A stretch of DNA of 64,000 nt from positions 186,001 to 250,000 of the forward strand of contig NZ_PJII01000001.1 of assembly GCF_002929215.1 (NCBI RefSeq). The letters are read 5' to 3'. Numbering within the stretch: position 1 is the first letter of the stretch; each line of letters starts with the position of its first letter. Below, one piece after another: positions 45,347 through 53,936 of the stretch. A model generated the notes under the pieces. The model did not search any database, was not told where the DNA came from, and worked only from the letters and a program-made list of their open reading frames with translations. Both the position numbers and the translations under genes were made by a program. This stretch comes from Arthrobacter sp. ZGTC412. Its GTDB lineage: Bacteria > Actinomycetota > Actinomycetes > Actinomycetales > Micrococcaceae.

Positions 45347-46117
45347 ATGAACGAGAATTCGTCTGAACCGAAGATCCTTGCCGTCATCCCAGCACGTGGC
45401 GGTTCAAAGGGACTTCCTGGCAAGAACATCCGTCCGCTGATGGGGAAACCCCTCATCGCGCATACCATCCTGCTGGCCTCCACTCTCGGGCCGAACGTGC
45501 GGACCATTGTTTCGACGGACGACGCAGGCATTGCCGCTGCGGCCCGCGAAGCCGGCGCTGATGTCCCATTCCTGAGGCCCGCCGAACTGGCCAACGATAC
45601 GGCGCCCATGAGCGTCGTTCTCCGGCATGCACTCCAAACGATGGAAGAGATCGACGGAACAACCTACGATCTGGTTCTTCTGCTGGATCCCACCAGCCCA
45701 ACGAGAATTGCCAGTGATATCGCGGACGCAGTGGAGCGCCTTGCGACCAGCCCGGAGTTGGACGGCGTGATTTCTGTGTCTGAGCCCTCGTTTAACCCGA
45801 TTTGGGTAGGCGTCAAACCCAGAACGGAGGGCGGCCACGTTCTGGAGCGATACTTTGAAGAGGGCACGGGTGTTATTCGCAGGCAGGATGTCCCACGCTT
45901 TCTTCGAATCAATGGCAGCTTCTACGTCTGGAGGGCGGAATACATCCACCGACTGGAGACCAGCTGGTTCGACGAAGGAACGCACGGATACGTGGAAATC
46001 CCAGAGTCACGGTCTTTTAGCATCGATGACGAAGGCGAATTCCTCCTACTGGAAGCTGCAGTTAAGGCCGGGTTGGCGCCGCTTCCCGGATATTCACCGA
46101 AATCCGAAGAGGACTGA
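45347..46117 (+). CDS. legF: CMP-nonulosonate cytidylyltransferase (NeuA/LegF)
   Basis: 256 residues from ATG 45347 (GAGG 11-14 bases upstream; the 17 extra codons from 45296 are not supported). Motifs: ILAVIPARGGSKGLPGKNIRPLMGKPLIAHTI (CTP binding), STDD, LLDPTSPTRIASDIADAVE, RINGSFYVWR and the closing SFSIDDEGEF. It activates the nonulosonic acid as CMP-sugar. It is transcribed away from the other leg genes across a 198-base shared promoter region. Confidence 0.9.
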   Translation: MNENSSEPKILAVIPARGGSKGLPGKNIRPLMGKPLIAHTILLASTLGPNVRTIVSTDDAGIAAAAREAGADVPFLRPAELANDTAPMSVVLRHALQTMEEIDGTTYDLVLLLDPTSPTRIASDIADAVERLATSPELDGVISVSEPSFNPIWVGVKPRTEGGHVLERYFEEGTGVIRRQDVPRFLRINGSFYVWRAEYIHRLETSWFDEGTHGYVEIPESRSFSIDDEGEFLLLEAAVKAGLAPLPGYSPKSEED

Positions 46118-46175
46118 CCTCTGCAGGATCCACGCGACGGCAGCCAGTGATAGGGCCGCCGTCGCGTTGGCACCG

Positions 46176-47207
46176 TCAGGCGTGGAGCGGCTCAACGGGA
46201 GCCAGCGCGGGCAATTGCGGCAAAGGCGACGGCAGGTGCTTCAGCGGGTGCCGCATCCAGTGCCAAGGGGACAGGCCCGCCTCCGTCGCATGAGCACCCT
46301 GGGGCACCTCCTTGAGGCCCAGGACGGTCTGTACCTTCGTTAGGGGGCCACTCGCCCAATACTCAAGGAACGGGCCAGCTGTGCTCTTATCCCACCCCAG
46401 TAAGTGCTTCAGCTCTTCCGGTCTCCTCATGTCGCCATGTCCCAGCTCCGCTTCCGCGAGTTTAATGAGAACTGACTGCGGGGTGGTTTCGTCGTAGAAC
46501 TCGGGCCAAATGTCACGCATGATCAGACCGGGATCCGCTGCCGCATTGTGGCCGAGCTTAAAGTCCGGGCCGTAGATGGCGATTTCAGCTCCACTGACCG
46601 CAGCGTACATTATTGATGTGGAAAGACGGTTGGAGATCACTCTCCGGGCCTCTGACATCATGGTCAAAATTCGCCCGATAAACTTTGGGTCCCTTCGGTC
46701 CCCGGCACTGACGACTTGGTGACCGGCGGACTTCCATGCAGAGAGAATGACGTCATCATGCAGGTCATCAATGTGCAGGCAGACGCGGGCTGGCCCTTCT
46801 TGGTCCCTTACCATTCGCGCATAGGCGTCATGGTCGCCGTCGACCTTTAGCAGCGCCGTTCCATGAAGAGGCAGGACCAGAGCCTTTTCCCCACGCGGCG
46901 GCAGCGCGCCCGAGTCCTTTGCCGCCTGCAGCAAATATAAATAGGGGGCACCCACCGCGGTCAGCATGTTGGTGCCGTCCTCGAAGAAGTTGCCGGGATC
47001 TCCGGGGCTCCAGGCACGGGAGGTGCTCGTCCAGGAGAGCCGGCGCCGGGAAGGACCCCACCCGGCAAAATCGCCAAACTGAGCGGTAACCGGGCTGCTA
47101 ACCGTCCAGCCGTGCTGGATCAGCCCGGCAACGTGCCGTAGCCGCTTGACGCCGCAGTAGCGGGCAAAGACAGCCGAGTGGCCGTAGTAGTGGTTTTGAA
47201 TGTCCAT
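46176..47207 (-). CDS. Hypothetical protein in the nonulosonic acid locus, possible GT-B glycosyltransferase
   Basis: 343 residues, soluble. The N-terminus MDIQNHYYGHSAVFARYCGV is followed by AGLIQHGWT, and later GAPYLYLL, CLHIDDLHDD, a central STSIMYAAVSGAEIAIYGPDF and DIWPEF. The order resembles GT-B-fold transferases of the sialyl- and CMP-sugar group, but no standard motif is certain. It sits right after legF (convergent) and before a GT2 gene with 56 bases between, so a nonulosonic acid transferase is the attractive hypothesis. No family is recognised. Confidence 0.6.
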   Translation of the reverse strand: MDIQNHYYGHSAVFARYCGVKRLRHVAGLIQHGWTVSSPVTAQFGDFAGWGPSRRRLSWTSTSRAWSPGDPGNFFEDGTNMLTAVGAPYLYLLQAAKDSGALPPRGEKALVLPLHGTALLKVDGDHDAYARMVRDQEGPARVCLHIDDLHDDVILSAWKSAGHQVVSAGDRRDPKFIGRILTMMSEARRVISNRLSTSIMYAAVSGAEIAIYGPDFKLGHNAAADPGLIMRDIWPEFYDETTPQSVLIKLAEAELGHGDMRRPEELKHLLGWDKSTAGPFLEYWASGPLTKVQTVLGLKEVPQGAHATEAGLSPWHWMRHPLKHLPSPLPQLPALAPVEPLHA

Positions 47208-47263
47208 GAGTGGTCAATGGCCCCTTGGGTCGAAACGTGGATCTGGAATGTCTTCCCTGGCTA

Positions 47264-48166
47264 TCAGGGCCGGACGGCGTGGGCCGCCAATTTGCGCAGG
47301 CCCGGCCACATTCCCTTCGAGACCACCTTCGGAGTAAGCGATGCGGCGTTCAGGCGCGATGTCAGGTGCCAGCGTGCCGACCGTGCGGCGCCGTTCCAGC
47401 CCTTGGCGCTGAAGTCGCGGACACACTCATCGAAGAAGGCCCGTTCCTCGGCAAACCGCCGGCCATCCAGCGCGCGGACGGACGAGTCAGATTCACGGTG
47501 CCGGCGGTACTGGAAGCAGACGGTGTCCAGTACAGCCATCTTCCCCCCGCTAAGAATGATGTCGATGGCCAGTGCCAAGTCCTGGACGACGTCGTACTGG
47601 GGGCGGAAGTCGTGTTTTTTGACCGCTTCGGCGCGCCAGGCGACGGACGGGAAGTAAAGCCAGTCCCCGATCATGAGGCTCTCAGCAATAGCCTCCCCTG
47701 AGACTATTGCCTCTGAGGACTGGCCCACGAGCCGGTGCCGAAGGTACTGCTTGACCTTGTCCCCGAGAGGCGCGTAAACGGCGCCGTTCTCGTCAATGAC
47801 CTCAACGCCCGGCTGCACAATGCTGACGGAGGGATCCTGGAATGCCTTGCGTACGGTGCTGATGTAGTTCGGGAGCATAACATCATCGGCACCCATTATG
47901 ACCACGACTTCGTGCTCGACCAGCCCTACGCACTTCTTGTAGTTGCCGTTGGCACCGAGGTTCTGTTCGTTACGGAAGTAGCGCACGCGCTCATCGCCTG
48001 CCACGAGGGCGGCAAAGTAGTCCGGCAGGCTGTCATCCGGATACCCGTCATCCACGATCGTGAAGCGGAAGTCCCTGTCGTCCTGTGCGAGTACCGAGTC
48101 GACTGCGGCCTTCATCATGGCCACGTCGCCGTAGTACGGGAACATTACGTCAATAGTCACTGTCAT
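47264..48166 (-). CDS. GT2 family glycosyltransferase
   Basis: 300 residues. GT-A fold: IDVMFPYYGDVAMMKAAVDSVLAQDDRDFRFTIVDDGYPDDSLP, then NLGANGNYKKCV, the metal-binding DxD-like GADDV, and DWLYFPSVAWRAEAV. Nucleotide-sugar donor unknown. It overlaps the DUF2304 gene by ATGA, so the two are co-translated. Confidence 0.88.
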   Translation of the reverse strand: MTVTIDVMFPYYGDVAMMKAAVDSVLAQDDRDFRFTIVDDGYPDDSLPDYFAALVAGDERVRYFRNEQNLGANGNYKKCVGLVEHEVVVIMGADDVMLPNYISTVRKAFQDPSVSIVQPGVEVIDENGAVYAPLGDKVKQYLRHRLVGQSSEAIVSGEAIAESLMIGDWLYFPSVAWRAEAVKKHDFRPQYDVVQDLALAIDIILSGGKMAVLDTVCFQYRRHRESDSSVRALDGRRFAEERAFFDECVRDFSAKGWNGAARSARWHLTSRLNAASLTPKVVSKGMWPGLRKLAAHAVRP

Positions 48167-48573
48167 CTTCTCTCGGTTGGCGGTGTTCCGGGTCCCGCGG
48201 GACCGTCGTCGGCTGTCGGCTGGGTAAGGCTGATCTGATCGTGCAGCTGCTCGAATCCGGCTCGAAGGATAGCCACTTCTTCAGCGAGGATTCTGGTTTC
48301 GTCCTCGAGGACGGTCAGTTCGCGTGATACATGAAGACTGACTCCCACCAGGAGCAGAATCGAAAGGGAGAAGAGCAAATTGGCGGGGACTACCACGCCC
48401 ACCATCGACGCTGCCCAGTTCAGCAGTCGAGGAAAAATGCCCAGAATGATCGTGAGACCACCGATGACCAGCCACAGGATGGCGTACTTCTCGCGAAGAC
48501 GCCCATTGCGGAGCATAACCAGGACAACAGCCACCATAATGATGGCAAGAATCAAGGAACCTGCAACATTCAT
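48163..48573 (-). CDS. DUF2304 membrane protein
   Basis: 136 residues with three membrane helices (LILAIIMVAVVLVMLRNGRLREKYAILWLVIGGLTIILGIFP, then LLFSLSILLLVGVSLHVS), ending in a coiled cytoplasmic helix (ELTVLEDETRILAEEVAILRAGFEQL). DUF2304 proteins habitually lie next to dolichyl-phosphate-mannose-synthase-like GT2 genes and probably help them at the membrane; here GT2 genes flank it on both sides, the upstream one 3 bases away. Confidence 0.88.
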   Translation of the reverse strand: MNVAGSLILAIIMVAVVLVMLRNGRLREKYAILWLVIGGLTIILGIFPRLLNWAASMVGVVVPANLLFSLSILLLVGVSLHVSRELTVLEDETRILAEEVAILRAGFEQLHDQISLTQPTADDGPAGPGTPPTERR

Positions 48574-48576
48574 TCC

Positions 48577-49350
48577 TTATGCACTTCCCTCTCCGGCGAT
48601 GTCGCCGGACAGCGGCGCATGTAATTCGGTCACGCGGGGTGTTCTGCGGCGCGCCAGCGCGAAACACAGAACAAGCCCGGACCTGGCTAAGTAAATGGAC
48701 GCCTTGACCGGACCCTGGCTGGGAGTGCCCGCCTGGCGGGCCTTCATCTCCACAGGCACCTGGGTTACCGTGCAGCCGGACTTGATTGCCACAACAAGGG
48801 AGTCGATGGTGTCGCCCAGGTACTCAGCCGGAAAGTGCGATATATATTGCCGGATCGCAGTCTCGTTCCCGGCGCGGAAACCAGACGTCACGTCTGTGAG
48901 ACTCGTTCCGGCAATGCCGGAGATGACCTTGGCTAGAAAAAACATGGCCCAACGGCGGGGACCCTTAGCACCATAGTTGCCTCGGCCCGCGAACCTTGCG
49001 CCGATTGAGATGTCCGCATGTTCGAGCCCCGCCAGCACGCGATCGATATCGTGCGGATCGTGCTGCCCATCAGCATCTACCTGAATAACGGCCCGGTACC
49101 TGTTGCGGAGAGCGTACTTGAACCCCGCCCGCATGGCCCCGCCGACGCCGAGGTTAAACGGCAAACGAAGTACCGTGGCCCCGGCTTCCTGGGCGATCCG
49201 CGGCGTGTCGTCCTTGGAGCCGTCGTCGACGACCAGAACGTCATGCTGAGGAACTGTGGATAACACGTGGCGGATGGTGTTCCCGATCGCTTCCGCTTCG
49301 TTCCACGCCGGCATGACAATGAGCACGCCAGATCGCTGTGAGTTACGCAT
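48577..49350 (-). CDS. GT2 polyprenyl-phosphate glycosyltransferase (DPM1-like)
   Basis: 257 residues from ATG 49350; the longer frame to 49467 lacks support. Motifs: VLIVMPAWNEAEAIGNTIRHVL, VLVVDDGSKDDTPRIA, NLGVGGAMRAGFKYAL, QVDADGQHDPHDIDRVL, GARFAGRGNYG. This DPM1-like group charges a polyprenyl phosphate with a sugar. A following membrane helix pair is absent, so it relies on the DUF2304 partner. It faces the DUF6541 gene across 156 bases. Confidence 0.88.
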   Translation of the reverse strand: MRNSQRSGVLIVMPAWNEAEAIGNTIRHVLSTVPQHDVLVVDDGSKDDTPRIAQEAGATVLRLPFNLGVGGAMRAGFKYALRNRYRAVIQVDADGQHDPHDIDRVLAGLEHADISIGARFAGRGNYGAKGPRRWAMFFLAKVISGIAGTSLTDVTSGFRAGNETAIRQYISHFPAEYLGDTIDSLVVAIKSGCTVTQVPVEMKARQAGTPSQGPVKASIYLARSGLVLCFALARRRTPRVTELHAPLSGDIAGEGSA

Positions 49351-49506
49351 GATTGGCAAGTATAGCGGTGAGAGCGGGTCCCCTTGACGGCATAAAACGA
49401 CGTGCAGGCCTGACACCATGGCGTATCTCCCCCCTCGATGCCCGTGAATTCCAAGCAAGTTGCCCATCCTTGTAAGGTTGGGTGTGACTTATGAGGAGCT
49501 TGATCG

Positions 49507-51546
49507 ATGACTTGGTGGGAAACCCTCCCTACGTTCGCCGCAACATTACTGGTATACTTCCTGCCGGGCCTGCTGATCCTTGCCGCAGCTGGAGTGCGGC
49601 GGCTTAATCTTGCCGCGCTGGCTGCCCCTGTCTCGGCGTCGGTGGCTGGAAGCGTCGCCATCGTGCTGCCATACGGAGGCCTTCCGTTCAACCCTGTCTC
49701 GTATTTCTTATTCTCTGTACTACTGGCCGTGCTCGTTCTGGCGCTCCGGTATTCCATCCGCCACCGGACCCATGGGAACGGGCTCGGCAAGTTTCTTGAA
49801 GCGAATGCGCGGATGGAATCGATCGGATGGAGCTCCCGGATAACCCGCTGGGCGATCCCGTTCGCAGCGGTGTTCCCTGCCCTCATTATTGCTGCCCGCT
49901 ACGTCGCGGGGTTCGGTTCGCCGGAAAGCATTTCTGAATCCTTTGACAACATTTACCATCTCAACGCTGTGCGCCACATCGCAGAAACCCAAAACGGCTC
50001 TACCCTAACCCTAGGAAATTTGACCGAAGCTTCGCAGACGCTGTATCCGGCGGCGATGCATGATGCAATGGCCTTGGTGCTCATGCTCGGCGCGCCATCC
50101 GTCATGGTGGCCGTAAACGTCGGAACCATAGTGACTGGTGCCATCGTCTGGCCATTGGCGTGTATTTTCCTGATAAGCCGTGTAGTGGGATATAGGCCTG
50201 TCCCGCTCATCGCGGCCGGAGTTCTCTCGGCCGGATTCAGTTCATTTCCGTATCTTATGGTCGCCTACGGCGTCCTCTACCCCTACCACGCAGCCTTAGC
50301 AATTCTGCCGGTTGCGCTTGGACTGGCAGCGGAATCGTTGGGCATGTCCCGTCGGCCGTCAGAATGGAAGCTTCCGCCACTATTAGCGCTGGGAGCTACG
50401 CTGCCCGGACTTGCCCTGTCCCATCCGAGCGCGGCGGTGGGGCTCCTGGTCTTGATATCGCCGATCGTTCTGGCCAGCCTGGCACGGCTATGGAGCGGTA
50501 CCAGGAGCGGGCTGGTCACTAGGGCGCATGCTAAAAAGTGGTCACTGCTTACGGCCATGTATTTTGTGGCAACTCTTGCCATCTGGGTGACAGTCCGGCC
50601 CGATCTGGCTTCAGCAGGTTGGACAGCAATTCAGACTAATGCCCGGGCTGTCGGCGAGGTTCTGGGCAGTGCCCCGATGGGAGCGACTACTGCCTGGTTG
50701 CTTTTGATTCTGACTATTGCCGGTTTCTGCGTCATTGTGTCCGATCTGGCACGTTACTGGTGGATTGCGGGAATCTACTTGATTGGTGCTGTTCTCTATA
50801 TCGTGGCTTCGAGCTGGAGCGACGGTGACGTCCGCAATTTCCTAACCGGCGTTTGGTATAGAGACAGCTATCGTCTTGCTGCGCTGCTCCCTATGGTCAC
50901 TCTTCCCGTCGTGGTTCTGGGTGCTGAGTGGATTGTGAAGAGAGTCTCTAAACTCGCACTGGCCCTCTCCCAGACGCCCGACAGCTTGCCCCGTCCCACC
51001 CGCCTGCTGCTTCAACGAACGGGGCCCAAGAGTGGTGTGATTGCGGCAGGCGCTGTCCTCATCGCTCTTGGCGTTGGGGCCCAGGGCGGGAGCCTTTCCT
51101 CCGTGCAGGAACGGCTAACGACCGTCTTTACGACCACCGACGAGTCAAGACCATTGAGCGAAGACAACATTGCCCTTTTCGCCGAGATCACCGACATCGT
51201 GCCGCAGGATGAAATGATTGTGGCAAATCCTCGTACAGGCGCGTCCTTGGCCTACGCGTTCAGCGGCCGCCGGGTTGTCGCCCCTCACATCTTCGGTACC
51301 CGTACTGAACAGGAACGGCTACTTCTGGAGCACTGGGGCGAGGCGGCCTATAACGAACGGGTCTGCCCGGCCATCAGGGAGATGGACGCCTATTGGGCGC
51401 TGGATTTCGGAACTGACGAGATTTTCAGTCCCGAGGGCGAACCTCATCTGGGGCTCCGCGATCTGCCTGACAATTCCGCTCCTGGAGTGGAGATGGTGAA
51501 GGAGGTGGGCGATTCACGCCTCTTTCGAGTTACAGCGTGCGACTAG
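49507..51546 (+). CDS. DUF6541 family polytopic membrane protein
   Basis: 679 residues behind GAGGAGC. Twelve or more membrane helices, starting TFAATLLVYFLPGLLILAAAGVRRLNLAALAAPVSASVAG, and a soluble C-terminal domain of about 130 residues (NIALFAEITDIVPQDEMIVANPRTGASLAYAFSGRRVVAPH). This pattern fits the DUF6541 family of actinobacteria, GT-C-like proteins found in surface polysaccharide loci. The early loop ESFDNIYHLNAVRHIAET contains the acidic residue expected of GT-C enzymes. Substrate unknown. Confidence 0.8.
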   Translation: MTWWETLPTFAATLLVYFLPGLLILAAAGVRRLNLAALAAPVSASVAGSVAIVLPYGGLPFNPVSYFLFSVLLAVLVLALRYSIRHRTHGNGLGKFLEANARMESIGWSSRITRWAIPFAAVFPALIIAARYVAGFGSPESISESFDNIYHLNAVRHIAETQNGSTLTLGNLTEASQTLYPAAMHDAMALVLMLGAPSVMVAVNVGTIVTGAIVWPLACIFLISRVVGYRPVPLIAAGVLSAGFSSFPYLMVAYGVLYPYHAALAILPVALGLAAESLGMSRRPSEWKLPPLLALGATLPGLALSHPSAAVGLLVLISPIVLASLARLWSGTRSGLVTRAHAKKWSLLTAMYFVATLAIWVTVRPDLASAGWTAIQTNARAVGEVLGSAPMGATTAWLLLILTIAGFCVIVSDLARYWWIAGIYLIGAVLYIVASSWSDGDVRNFLTGVWYRDSYRLAALLPMVTLPVVVLGAEWIVKRVSKLALALSQTPDSLPRPTRLLLQRTGPKSGVIAAGAVLIALGVGAQGGSLSSVQERLTTVFTTTDESRPLSEDNIALFAEITDIVPQDEMIVANPRTGASLAYAFSGRRVVAPHIFGTRTEQERLLLEHWGEAAYNERVCPAIREMDAYWALDFGTDEIFSPEGEPHLGLRDLPDNSAPGVEMVKEVGDSRLFRVTACD

Positions 51547-51866
51547 GCAGTCCAGCGCCGCTGTCCTGGCAAAGGACTCCAAAATCCCCGAACCTGTCGA
51601 AGCTCGGACGGTTCGCTTCAAGGCCCACCCCGCGCCCCTGGCCCGGCGGTACCTGGGCCAGATCGATGCCTAGCCCCGCAGCATCTACCCGGATGACGCC
51701 CGTTCGCACCGCTAGAGCTTTCCTGGCTCCTCACAGTTGAGGGTGTAATTGCCGGCTGAATGTTGGCCGGCGCGTCGGCCCGGGGCAGCGATGCGCGAAC
51801 GCAGCCGGAGGCCCGATCTTGTGTCACCGTTCGCAGTGGACTTCTTCGCGTACCCGCTCAGATCGG
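51547..51866. other. Non-coding stretch after DUF6541
   Basis: About 320 bases without a convincing gene. A frame KDSKIPEPVEARTVRFKAHP at its start is short, lacks a start site and is unrecognised, probably a remnant. It borders the pseudogene and IS scar. Confidence 0.5.
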
Positions 51867-52385
51867 TCAACGGCGCACCTGGTAGCGCAGGTGAAGCACC
51901 CGGTTGCCCTGGATCACCACGTCAGGGTCCTCCAACAGGTGCTGTGCTTGTAACGACCCGAAGTAGCGCTTGCCGGACCCAAACACGACGGGTACGACGT
52001 CCATGCGCACCTCGTCGACCAGGCCCGCGGCAAGCACCTGGCCACCAGCGGCGACTGACGATGCGGTCACCCGCGAGCTCCTGGGCCTTGGCCACGGCTG
52101 CCTCGACGCCGTCGACGAAGTGAAACGGCGCCTCGGGGTCCCAGCCCTCGGGCTTCGGCCGGTGCGTCACGACGACCACGTGGTCGACCCCGCCCGGAGG
52201 CTTCCCGTCCCAGCCGTCCGTCATGTCGAAGACGTGGCGGCGGACGATTGTCGCCCCGATCTGGTCCCAGTACGGCCGGGTGTAGTCGTAGGACGCCTGC
52301 GACACCTTCACCTCGCCGCTCCCGTCCAACGGGACGTCACCGCTGGACAACCAGTCGAACAGCGGTCTTGCGGCTGGCGCACGAG
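51867..52385 (-). pseudogene. Broken dihydrofolate reductase (RibD C-terminal domain) family gene
   Basis: Two frames together give most of a DHFR/RibD-C family protein. Frame one has PLDGSGEVKVSQASYDYTRPYWDQIGATIVRRHVFDMTDGWDGKPPGGVDHVVVVTHRP and then VDGVEAAVAKAQELAGDRIV. A shift near 52065 leads to frame two: GGQVLAAGLVDEVRMDVVPVVFGSGKRYFGSLQAQHLLEDPDVVIQGNRVLHLRYQVRR. The N-terminal strand with the usual MSLDGF motif is missing, and another shift occurs near 52350. The gene is dead. Confidence 0.82.
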
Positions 52386-52469
52386 CCGATGGGTTGGCGG
52401 CCGACCACGCTGGTGGTCACGATCCGTCGCTATCGGCGCTCCGGCTGCGGGCAGTGAGGCGCTAGGACA

Positions 52470-52770
52470 CCGGCCTGGCTGCTGAGCCGCGGGCGAGCTC
52501 CCGCGGCGTGGTCTGCGGCGTGGTCTGCGGCGGGCGCTCGAAGGCATCGTGCGCCAGCGCCTGACCGTCGCTCGTGTCGCTGAAGGATTCGGGGTCGCCT
52601 GGAACACCGCCAACGACGCCGTCCAAACCGAGGGCAGGCGGGGTTCTGATCGACGCTCCGCACCGGCTCGACGGCATCCAGGTTCTCGGCGCCAATTATC
52701 ACTTCTGGAGGTACACCCGGCGCGGCGACATGTACGTCACGGTGATCATGGACCTTACACCTTATTGGGG
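52470..52770 (+). mobile_element. ISL3-family transposase remnant
   Basis: Fragments of an ISL3 transposase in shifted plus-strand frames: GELPRRGLRRGLRRALEGIVRQ, RLTVARVAEGFGVAWNTANDAV (helix-turn-helix), LIDAPHRLDGIQVLGA, then TRRGDMYVTVIMDLTPY (start of the DDE core, with the first catalytic Asp replaced or lost). No complete gene, no terminal inverted repeats seen. It abuts the 3' end of the binding-protein gene. Confidence 0.75.
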
Positions 52771-52787
52771 CACGCTTTCCGTGACGG

Positions 52788-53861
52788 TCAGGTCGTGTTC
52801 TTTCGGCTGGACAGATATGCCAGTTTGGCGAACTCCGGGACGAGGTTGCGCCCGATCCACTCCAATGCCAATGGTGAACCCGTCTGCATGGCGATCGCGT
52901 CGGCTTCAGCGATGAAGTGAACTGGGCTGGCGCCAAAACGCGGTAGTGAAGGTAACTCTCCCCGCTCGCGATACTCTGACAACTCGTTGCCACTTACTGC
53001 CACGATCAAGACGTCCGCTGACAGTTCAGCGGCACGCTCGTGTGGCAGGATAAAGGAGACGAGCCGTCCGTCGTCGGAGCTTTGTCCTGAAGACAAGGAG
53101 CGAAGCGAAGGCGCGTCGGCGAGCCCGAATTCCCGCATCACCTGCATGGGTATCGACTCTGCCGCATGAACCACAACATCGGCGCCTTGCACCGTGGAGG
53201 CCTCGACGTACAGGGCCGTGGCGCCATCTAACCCGTTATAGTCTCGAACTGCGTTTGTGACCAACGCGTCCGCCACCTCTATGAGCGCGGCCACCCCTTT
53301 CTCTCGCCCCAGTGCACGGCCAGTGATAGCCGCCAACTCGCGCCATCCATCTGCCACATCATTTTTTTGCGCTGCGATAACCGGGGCGATGGCCGACAGT
53401 TGCTTGAAGGACTCCGCCGACAATTCGGTACTCATCGCGAGAATCAGGTCCGGTTTCAGTTCCGCTATGTCCTCGATCGGCACACCCTGGCTGTCATCAA
53501 GATGGATGGGCCTTACTTCCTGGAACCCATTGATCGCCCGCCGGAACCACGGTGTATCGGCGATCCTTGGCATGGCAACCGGAACCAGTTCGAGCCCCGC
53601 ACAGATATCCGCTTCCATGGCGGCGAGGACAACAACGCGATCAGGCAAGGCCTCAATCGTGGTGGAACCGAACGCGTGTGTCAGCGTCACGGGGAAAGCG
53701 CTAGCATCCGGTTCCACCCCCTTGGAGCCCGGCTCCCCGGAGCAGCCAGCAAGCATAAGGGGCAAAGCGCTAGCTGCCATCAGAAAGCTTCGGCGCCCAA
53801 AGATGTGATTACTTTTTTCTCTACCGACCCTGATCCTGGGCATCTTGTCAATCCTCGACAT
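52788..53861 (-). CDS. Fe-siderophore type ABC substrate-binding lipoprotein
   Basis: 357 residues from ATG 53861 (ATG 53843 is also possible). A twin-arginine-like start (GRRSFLMAASALPLMLAGC) with lipobox LAGC makes it a lipoprotein. The body is a class III (BtuF/FepB) binding fold: VTLTHAFGSTTIEALPDRVVVLAAMEADICAGLELVPVAM, DIAELKPDLILAM. Ligand probably a ferric siderophore, by family. No permease or ATPase for uptake is adjacent, and an IS scar lies just downstream, so it may be an orphan that shares a transporter elsewhere. Confidence 0.85.
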   Translation of the reverse strand: MSRIDKMPRIRVGREKSNHIFGRRSFLMAASALPLMLAGCSGEPGSKGVEPDASAFPVTLTHAFGSTTIEALPDRVVVLAAMEADICAGLELVPVAMPRIADTPWFRRAINGFQEVRPIHLDDSQGVPIEDIAELKPDLILAMSTELSAESFKQLSAIAPVIAAQKNDVADGWRELAAITGRALGREKGVAALIEVADALVTNAVRDYNGLDGATALYVEASTVQGADVVVHAAESIPMQVMREFGLADAPSLRSLSSGQSSDDGRLVSFILPHERAAELSADVLIVAVSGNELSEYRERGELPSLPRFGASPVHFIAEADAIAMQTGSPLALEWIGRNLVPEFAKLAYLSSRKNTT

Positions 53862-53936
53862 TCGTTCTAAGCTCCTTGCCCGCATCGTGTGCAGGCGAAT
53901 CCATTATGGGCGGACAGAGGCGTGCATTAGCCGTGC

